In this document: piece after piece, positions 57,257-64,000 of the stretch
Layout: every line of letters starts with the position of its first letter
Position numbering within the stretch: the stretch's first letter is position 1
Program-made: the position numbers and the translations under genes
The notes under the pieces: model-generated
What the model was told of the DNA's origin: nothing
The model's input: the letters and a program-made list of their open reading frames with translations, nothing else
Database searches by the model: none
Source of the DNA: Liolophura sinensis
Taxonomy: Eukaryota > Mollusca > Polyplacophora > Chitonida > Chitonidae
NCBI RefSeq assembly: GCF_032854445.1
Contig: NC_088302.1
Span: 31,651,979 to 31,715,978 of the forward strand
DNA: 64,000 nt
Direction: 5' to 3'

Positions 57257-58810
57257 ATGATGATGGAGACACAAACATGTGAAGTAGAGGTTGAGCAGAG
57301 AATGCTGGCCTCCAAGGTGAGCGACATGCAGGGGGAAGAAGAGAATGTATACACTGAGGGTGACGAGGAGTACTCAGCCCAGGGGAAATCCGGCTCTGTG
57401 GAGACGTCAGACATACAGCAGTTCTACCATGCCCTGGTGGAGGGAGACATGGACACTATCGGGCTGATGGTGAGATCAAGAAGGGTGGACATCAACCACA
57501 TCTTTAGCGACTCCTGCATTCAGTCATGGCATCGAGGTCAGGGCGCTATCCATTTGATCACGCGGAAAGGGAAAGTCAATCTGATAAAGACATTAGTGGA
57601 TATAGGGGCGTCTGTCAGACTACGCAATAAAACAGGAGACACCTCACTACATATAGCATGTAAATATGGTTTCCACGAATGTGCAGAGTATTTACTGAGG
57701 TGTGACCCTGAATTGAAGGACGCGCAAAACAATCAAGGGCTGACCCCTTTAGTCAAGGCAGTGTTTCGATTTGAGAACGCTTATCGTTACGACCATGCAT
57801 TCCGGTTCAACTACATGAAAACCATAAGGCACCTGGTAGAAAATCACGTCAATGTGAATCTGTGCCCAGCCTCTGGGATCACACCACTACACATCGCTGC
57901 TGGGAAGGGCGACGCAGATCTGTTGCGACTGCTGAAAAGTGGTGGTGCAAATGTGAACGCCATCTGCAGTAAAGGTTTCAGCCCATTGCTAACTGCCCTC
58001 TGCCGTACACGTATCCACACAGAGAGCATCAAGCTTCTGCTGGATTCTGGTGCCGACGTCAATGTGTGCACTGTGGCCGGTAGGACTGCGTTGCACCTCG
58101 CAGTCTCAAAGAGCGATGACATCTCGGTGCAGCACTTGCTCGATGCTGGTGCCGATCCCAACTACCAGGACAACTACAGCAAGACACCGCTGTGGATCGC
58201 CGTACACGAGAACAATATTCAAATAGTGCCCATGCTGATTAAGTTTGGCGGGAATGTGAATCACTTCACCCTGCCCTCCAGGGAATCTCTTCTGTCGCTT
58301 GCTATCCAGAAGCAGTTTGAGAAGATGGCCAGACTCCTGGTGGCCAACGGTGCAGATGTGAGCGCTGAATCTGCACTCAGTGCCACCCCGCTACATCGCG
58401 CGGTGGAGGTTCAGAGTGTTGCGATGGTGAAACTGCTGCTCCTCCATAACTGCTATCTGGAAGAGGAGAGCAACTCGCAGAGAATCCTCTGTCCGCAAAC
58501 GCCGCTACAACTCGTCCTGGAGACAGGACATCTTCCTCTCATCCAGCTCCTTATGCGAGCTGGCTGCAAAGCCAAGGAAGTTTGGTTGCAGCAGGATAAT
58601 CTGTCTATAGCCTTGACTTGTCAGCCAGCCATCATACCCTGGATTCTGGACTACTTCTATAGCCCTAAATCCCTCTCGCACATCGCAACCTTGGCCTGTC
58701 GCAGGCTTCTAGGCAGGAACATAATGGATAAAGTGGCCAGTCTAGTTTCTGACAGATACATTCCTGCTAAAGCAGGACAAAATATACTGATGCTTGACTT
58801 GTTATGTTAA
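57257..58810 (+). CDS. Ankyrin-repeat and SOCS-box protein (ASB family), single coding exon
   Basis: A 517-residue protein. ASB proteins use ankyrin repeats to hold a substrate and a C-terminal SOCS box to recruit Elongin B/C and Cullin-5, forming a ubiquitin ligase in the cytosol. The acidic N-terminus (1-50) is followed by about ten ankyrin repeats: near 94-122, 127-155, 161-204 (with a long insertion rich in aromatic and charged residues at 171-187), 207-236, 240-271, 275-304, 309-337, 343-371, 375-403 and 414-440. Clear repeat words are GDTSLHIACKYGFHECAEYL, GITPLHIAAGKGDADLL and GRTALHLAVS. The SOCS box spans about 470-517, with BC-box SLSHIATLACRRLLGR. The Cul5-box LPLP is not kept (a lone Ile-Pro-Ala near 502). 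The start is the first of three ATG codons, with an in-frame TAG at 57,248-57,250. An acceptor AG at 57,217-57,218 shows at least one upstream exon. The GC content and repeat-free reading frame fit a live gene. I cannot say which ASB member it is. Confidence 0.92.
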   Translation: MMMETQTCEVEVEQRMLASKVSDMQGEEENVYTEGDEEYSAQGKSGSVETSDIQQFYHALVEGDMDTIGLMVRSRRVDINHIFSDSCIQSWHRGQGAIHLITRKGKVNLIKTLVDIGASVRLRNKTGDTSLHIACKYGFHECAEYLLRCDPELKDAQNNQGLTPLVKAVFRFENAYRYDHAFRFNYMKTIRHLVENHVNVNLCPASGITPLHIAAGKGDADLLRLLKSGGANVNAICSKGFSPLLTALCRTRIHTESIKLLLDSGADVNVCTVAGRTALHLAVSKSDDISVQHLLDAGADPNYQDNYSKTPLWIAVHENNIQIVPMLIKFGGNVNHFTLPSRESLLSLAIQKQFEKMARLLVANGADVSAESALSATPLHRAVEVQSVAMVKLLLLHNCYLEEESNSQRILCPQTPLQLVLETGHLPLIQLLMRAGCKAKEVWLQQDNLSIALTCQPAIIPWILDYFYSPKSLSHIATLACRRLLGRNIMDKVASLVSDRYIPAKAGQNILMLDLLC

Positions 58811-61002
58811 AAAAAAAGCAACAAAAAAATCTTCATCAGACATTTCACTAAAAATGATCTTGAATGGAGTTGAGTGCATTCAAGTACATGTATTTGAAAT
58901 ACTAGCTGGGCAGTTTCTTCCACACATAAAACTATAATCAGTGAAAAATTCTTAATGATTATTATGATATATATATATATTGTTGGGCCGCAATGATGTC
59001 ATAGAAACTTTTTGTACCTACCTACCTAATTCTGTTCTTTTTTTTTTTTGTTAAAATGAAGTTTTCAGTTTTTACTAATGTGTCTGATGAAGAAGACTTA
59101 AATTTTTCAATTTATGGTGCCTTTCCTTATTATGGGATGTATACACATACATTTATATGCCTTTAAATGGAGCGTTTCTGATAGGGCCTTTTTGTTTATG
59201 ACTATTATTAATATTATGTTTCTCTGGCTATATGTGGGAAGGTCTGCCACCAACCTGTGAATGGTCCTGGGTTTCCCCCAGGCTCTGCCCGGCTTCCCTT
59301 CACCATAATGCTGGCCGCCATAATATAAGTGAAATATCCTTGAGTACGGCGTAGAACACTAATCAAATAAATAAATAAATATCATGTATCAGATCATGAC
59401 TGGTATCAACAGAGCAACCTCATTCGTGTTTCATTTTGTGCAGTACTTGGATTATTTTCTATGGTAAAATTTAAACTCACTGTACTTTGCATATGCTGTA
59501 TGCAGTCAACGCAGTTCTCTAACAAACAATGGCAAAATTTAAGAACACATTTTCATGTATCCACAGATTTAGGATGCAGCTTAAACAGATGTGATTATGC
59601 GATATACAACCTCTAAATTAGTAAAACAGAATGGTAAAGACATTCATACGATTTATATGCATGTACATTTGATTTTATAAAGGGAGATAACAAAGTTTGC
59701 CACCCAATGTCGTGTATTATATTCATCTTTGACTGAAGTTATATTATTTGGTTATTACATTCTAAGCTGAATGACTCAAACAGATGATTTTTAGCACATT
59801 TTCATCAAAAGTGTTTAGTAGTTGAAAAGGTTGAAGATTTACAGTTTAGATTTACAATTTACATTTGTTTAGCTGATCTTTGAAATGGCCTTAATTATAT
59901 CTCTGGAGCAGGACTATACATGGAGTGCACCTTGAATGACCATGCCATATAATATGTTAACATATTAGTCAAATAACAAATGATCTATTAGGAATATCTA
60001 CCCTGAATGTCACAGTGTCACAATCTTTTTCGGAGCTGAAATCAACCAAGGTTAGAGGTTCATGGAAATCATGCCAATTTGATAATTTTCGGTTAATATC
60101 ATGTACAGGTACGTGAGAATATAAATATCAGGTGTATAAAACTATATGTCTCCTCCAGGCTATGAACTCTTGCTCATGACGAACCTGACTGATAAATTGT
60201 ACCTCAATCTTGGAGAGCTTTCCACATCTATATCTATATTTTTTTGTTATACTCTGTTAGATTGTAATTAAAAATACAATAATTATTTAACGTGACCAAC
60301 ATGCATATTTTTATTCTTTATCTGTATGGACTGGAGAAGAAAATATTATGAAAATTTCACCATATATAAAAAGGATGTATATTTGTATTGCATTTGCGCT
60401 TTAAATATTATTTTTATTATATACATGTATTGATGTATAAGTATGAGTGTGAGTATTTAGTGAGAGTGTTTTTCTTGTGCATATATGTGAGCTATGAGTT
60501 ATAGGATGGCTATGTTATCTGGTTCTTTCTGCTGATGTGATCTGAACTGGTTGTGATTTAATTGTTCCTAATTGTTTGTGTTTTGTATAATTGTGAAGCT
60601 TGCATTGTACAGGTTATACTCTCTGGGACAATTTCATCTTTTCTCTGCAGGTAACATTTTAAGTTTCATGTTTATGGAAGATTTGCTGCTGTGCCACTTG
60701 TATACTGCTTAGTACTTGGTGTTTTTAAAACCTTTATTAAAAACAGACTGCTTTTAAATTAAACTTTCACAGGAAATAATATGATTAACTTGAAATTAAC
60801 ACAAAATTTAAGTGAGGTATTAGGGGTGAAGTACATGTATATTTCATATTATTCACTATTATTTCTTTTTTTTTTTTTTTCTTTTTTTTTCTGTTGATAA
60901 ATTTTGTATGGGGCATAGGGATTACAGAATGTGTAACTTCTTACATGCCTTTATCTGGGATTATGAATGTTAACTTTGACTCACAATGGAGTCCCCCCTC
61001 TC
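58811..61002. other. Probable 3' UTR and downstream region of the ASB gene
   Basis: AT-rich and without other genes. A SINE fragment lies at 59,221-59,390 and a T-rich run at 60,866-60,892. The true 3' end is unknown; a clean AATAAA outside a SINE occurs at 61,655-61,660. Confidence 0.4.
59221..59390 (+). mobile_element. SINE-1, 5' truncated
   Basis: From GTGGGAAGGTCTGCC through the central domain to CAAATAAATAAATAAAT. Close to consensus. Confidence 0.85.
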
Positions 61003-61243
61003 ACTTTTGTTCAGGATGTGTACTGCTTCTGATCAAATTAATTATCAAAACTTATAACAGTATTTTGCCTACTGTAAGATGAACTTTTGTTCAGGATGTG
61101 TACTGCTTCTGATCAAATCAATTATCAAAACTTATAACAGTATTTTGCCTACTGTAAGATGAACTTTTGTTCAGGATGTGTACTGCTTCTGATCAAATCA
61201 ATTATCAAAACTTATAACAGTATTCTGCCTACTGTAAGATGAA
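61003..61243. repeat. 80-bp unit, three tandem copies
   Basis: Copies start at 61,003, 61,083 and 61,163 with ACTTTTGTTCAGGATGTGTA. They differ by only one or two bases, so the triplication is recent. Confidence 0.93.
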
Positions 61244-61744
61244 TTTTATAAAATACATGTGTAGGCAGACATTAATACATGTTGAGATTTCTCAGTGTGG
61301 AAGGTAATAGTAATATCTAAACTGAAACTTCTTTGTATCATCATCATTGATTTTTCTAATGTGAGAGCTTCATCTGTGTAGGCCTGTGAAGGTTTATGAA
61401 GGGTCAACAATTTTTGTCTAACACTAACTGGAATTGGTCTGAAATATTAGTTTCAGTAAACAAGAAATGCATTGGAAATCAAAGTAAAAAGTAGTTGGCA
61501 GAAAGGAATATCTATATGTATAGTCATCAGATTTCCAGGTATGGGCATTCAGCGTGTAGTCAAGGTATTGATTTTATTATAATGGGTTTTGTGATCTGAA
61601 ATTTTACATTGTTAATTATCATAGAGCTTTATTATTAATATATACAAGCAAATGAATAAACAAGACTACATCTGTGAAGTGTTCATGTGGTTTTATTTTT
61701 GATAACTTTTAATATTTTTGATTACTAGATATCGTACAACCAGA
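61244..61744. other. Intergenic, no feature seen
   Basis: AT-rich. AATAAA at 61,655-61,660 could end a long ASB transcript. Confidence 0.35.
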
Positions 61745-61958
61745 ATTAGGAGCCTCTCACCAATGCAGTCGCTGTCAGTTCAAGCCCATAGGAGCAGTGT
61801 GCTGGGATGTCTGACAGCAACCTGCTGATGGTTGTGGGTTTTACCCGGGCCCTGCCCAGCTTCATCCCACAACAATGCTAGTCGCCATCGTATAAGTGAA
61901 ATATTCTTGAATACAGAGTAAAAATCCAATTAAATAAAAAAAATCAAATAAATATCAC
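61745..61958 (+). mobile_element. SINE-1, diverged
   Basis: TTAGGAGCCTCTCACCAATG, a B-box-like GTTCAAGCCC, the central domain, TATAAGTGAAATATTCTTGA and an AAATAAA tail. The A-box end is missing. Confidence 0.78.
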
Positions 61959-62821
61959 CGGTAAATTATTAAGACTGTTCCATATACTTATTGTTAGTGT
62001 GTATGTATACATTTACACGATTAGACTATTTAAAGTCTACTATTTGAATTTACATACCCTAATAGTTTCCACAACAGATATAAAGCCGTAATGGGGTGGG
62101 GGGGGGGGGGATAAATGTATATGTAGGTATTTTGTCGTGAAATAGCAAAACCTGAAGAAGAGTCATTAGCAAATAGTCCGTTACCGGAACTTGTATTAGG
62201 TTCAACCTGTTGTGGATTTTGTTGTGGCGAGTAGGAAAGGAGCGTGAAGAAAAAGAGGAAAAAAAAACCAATGGCTGTGTCATCTGAGGTAATATTTCAG
62301 GAAAATATGACTTCTTCCAGCGTTCCTGTATGTAAACACTGCTTGTGTGTTTCATTTGCTAAATCGAACTGTCCAGCAGGGAAGCACTGGGTAACCCTAC
62401 AGCAAGACTATGAGATCAAATATGTTGTTGTTGTTGTTAATGTCCCTTTACAGTTAGGTGACTGGTTATAACGGGTTAACCATGAGGAGAGAAATGCCCT
62501 TACCAGGCAGCCATCCCACCTCGCCTCCCCCCACCCCACACACAATCGCATCTTCAACCATCGTTCCTACCAACTGAACAATTCCGAATCAGTGGTGTAG
62601 AAAGGGAAATGGCCAGTGATGTCAGTGTTATTTTTAATGATTTCGCCGTCACCGATTCCTCATCCAAGGTGTAGCAATTGGGGTTCGCGATCTTGGCTTA
62701 GTATCGTGGAAATCAGGTGATATCACTGTCGTTTGTTTTGTTTCCATTGTTTTTTCATTTGTCATCCGGTGTAGTTTGTCATTTGAGCTCCGTGGTCTAG
62801 ACTGTAGTTTAGTTAATTTTG
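61959..62821. other. Intergenic, no gene seen
   Basis: A G-run lies at 62,096-62,110 and a (GTT)n stretch near 62,424-62,437. The frame at 62,244-62,471 has no recognisable motif. Confidence 0.4.
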
Positions 62822-63012
62822 AGGGGGCCTCTGTGGCTCAGTTGGATAGCGTGCTAGCGCAGCGTAATGACCCAGGAGCCTCTCACCAATGCGGTGGCTG
62901 TGAGTTCAGGTCCAGCTCAGGCTGGCGTCCTTTCCGGCCCTTCGTGGGCGCATAAGTGAAATATTCTTGAGTAGTGCGTAAAACTCCAATCAAACAAATA
63001 AATAAATAATTA
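62822..63012 (+). mobile_element. SINE-1 with intact Pol III boxes, central domain deleted
   Basis: Begins GAGGGGGCCTCTGTGG. The A-box TGGCTCAGTTGG (62,834-62,845) is perfect and the B-box-like AGTTCAGGTCC lies at 62,903-62,913. It jumps from GGCCCTTCGTGGGCG directly to CATAAGTGAAATATTCTTGA, losing the central domain, and ends AAATAAATAAATAATT. Confidence 0.88.
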
Positions 63013-63026
63013 AATTAGACACTGAG

Positions 63027-63060
63027 GTCTATTTTCAACAATTTCTGATATTTACCTGCC
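63027..63060 (+). repeat. End sequence shared with the intron 1 hairpin
   Basis: GTCTATTTTCAACAATTTCT and the following bases to CCTGCC match 34,439-34,472 with one internal difference. Probably one terminus of a small DNA transposon whose other end I could not find. Confidence 0.6.
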
Positions 63061-63712
63061 TCAGCGCTCAATCATTGGATTAAAAAATCCAGTCAGTCCA
63101 TTCCCCAAGCTCTGTGCGGATTGAAGTGGCCCTTTGAGTTGAACACGTGTAACTAGCAGATGACGAGGTCAAAGAAAACGTGGAAAGGTAAATGACCAAG
63201 AAAGATGAGAACTATGCTTGATAATAGGTGCTTATCCTGAGTATCAGTTCATTGTTTCAATGTAATCCTTAACAGAGAAATAGGACCTGAAAGATTTGAA
63301 CACAATAAGGAGACAAGCTCCATAGAGAACACATAAAATTTCGAAAAACAGGTTTCTCACAGGTAATTTTGCTGCACATTGCCACCTTGTTTTACAGTCA
63401 TTTCAAAGTCATAGCAAGAAATTTGAGTGGCCAATCATCGATATCAGTGAACTACTAAAACATACCATTTTGTCCTGCAAGATTTTCATTTACATCATGT
63501 TTTTGATGGAAAGACAAAATGTATATGAGAAAGCAGATACACTGAAAATAACTGACTGATCCTCGGGCTAATAACTGTTGCCCTCCAGCTAAATAGTCCA
63601 AATAGAAAAATGCTGAGGTTCAGTGATACTACCAGTTGTACCTGTACATGTATTTGAAAATCATGTGCTGTAATGTGATGTTAATTTATTGGAAAATTTT
63701 GCTTTTCACAAT
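63061..63712. other. Intergenic, no feature seen
   Basis: No repeat or exon supported before the terminal minisatellite. Confidence 0.4.
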
Positions 63713-64000
63713 GAATCTTAAAAGTGGGTTGATCCCCAACAAACACATGTTGGCAGCATTTATCAAACATCCAGCAGGTGGGTTGTTCACACATGGATTT
63801 AGCAGACAACCAGCAGGTGGGTTGTTCACACATGGATTTAGCAGACAACCAGCAGCTGGATTGTCCACACATGGATTTAGCAGACAACGATCTGGGTTGT
63901 TCACCAACAAACTCATGTTGGCAGGATTTAGCAGACAACCAGCAGGTGGGTTGTTAACACATGGATTTAGCAGACAACCAGCAGGTGGGTTTTTTCACCA
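63713..64000 (-). repeat. 39-bp minisatellite, open on the minus strand, runs off the window
   Basis: The unit GTGGGTTGTTCACACATGGA + TTTAGCAGACAACCAGCAG (39 bp) repeats about seven times. Two units are enlarged by a segment with CAACAAACNCATGTTGGCAG. Because 39 is 13 codons, the minus strand reads a 13-residue repeat, CLLNPCVNNPPAG, without a stop from about 63,995 to 63,686. A second frame reads LSAKSMCEQPTCW over most of it. It could be part of an exon of a repeat protein or plain satellite DNA; the window edge prevents a decision. Confidence 0.85.

Noticed and set aside
57538-58161. Minus-strand frames opposite the ASB gene (64 and 105 codons)
   Set aside because: They are shadows of the long, domain-rich + strand frame and have no motif of their own.
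62244-62471. 75-codon frame with several cysteines
   Set aside because: No recognised zinc-binding spacing, an A-rich low-complexity start and a (GTT)n-derived valine run; not supportable as a gene.

Overview
The window is eukaryotic nuclear DNA, AT-rich and repeat-rich. It carries one long spliced gene, one gene whose coding region lies in a single exon, one tRNA gene and a dense layer of old and young transposon copies. The commonest repeat is a tRNA-headed SINE with a central domain that resembles the MetaSINE type and an (AAATA)n tail. A second SINE has an (ACTC)n tail. Together with the very frequent TACATGTA and TAGGCCTA words, this suggests a marine lophotrochozoan, most likely a mollusc. 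That placement is an inference from repeat style, not from a diagnostic gene.

Layout. From 1 to about 33.9 kb I see no host protein gene. This part holds a LINE ORF2 tail (1.7-2.1 kb), small inverted-repeat elements, a complete tRNA-Ile(AAU) gene (10.3 kb), a gag-like fossil of an LTR element (12 kb), a large inverted repeat with a perfect-looking hairpin beside it (15.9-16.7 kb), a 19-bp minisatellite built as two arrays with the same leader (19.4-21.0 kb), and many SINE copies, some with clear target-site duplications and some nested in each other.

From 34,088 to 52,167 on the + strand lies a complete CD36/scavenger-receptor-B gene. I assembled 13 coding exons with consistent splice sites and phases, giving a 503-residue protein closest to LIMP-2 (SCARB2). 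It has two membrane anchors, a large glycosylated lumenal domain and a C-terminal DTTNLV signal placed exactly where LIMP-2 has its lysosomal dileucine signal. Both cysteines of one family disulfide are replaced. A TFEB/CLEAR-type E-box pair lies just upstream. The introns are filled with SINEs, two MITE-like or TIR elements, AT microsatellites and an inverted pair of a dispersed repeat.

From 54.65 to 55.29 kb there is an internally deleted PIF/Harbinger transposon with an intact TTA duplication and a transposase N-terminal remnant. From 57,257 to 58,810 lies an ankyrin-repeat/SOCS-box (ASB family) gene whose coding region is in one exon, with a likely non-coding first exon near 56.2 kb. The last 5 kb hold its probable 3' region, a recent 80-bp triplication, SINEs, and a 39-bp minisatellite that runs off the window end and stays open on the minus strand.

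The two protein genes show no obvious functional link. One is a lysosomal membrane receptor and the other a substrate adaptor for a Cullin-5 ubiquitin ligase.
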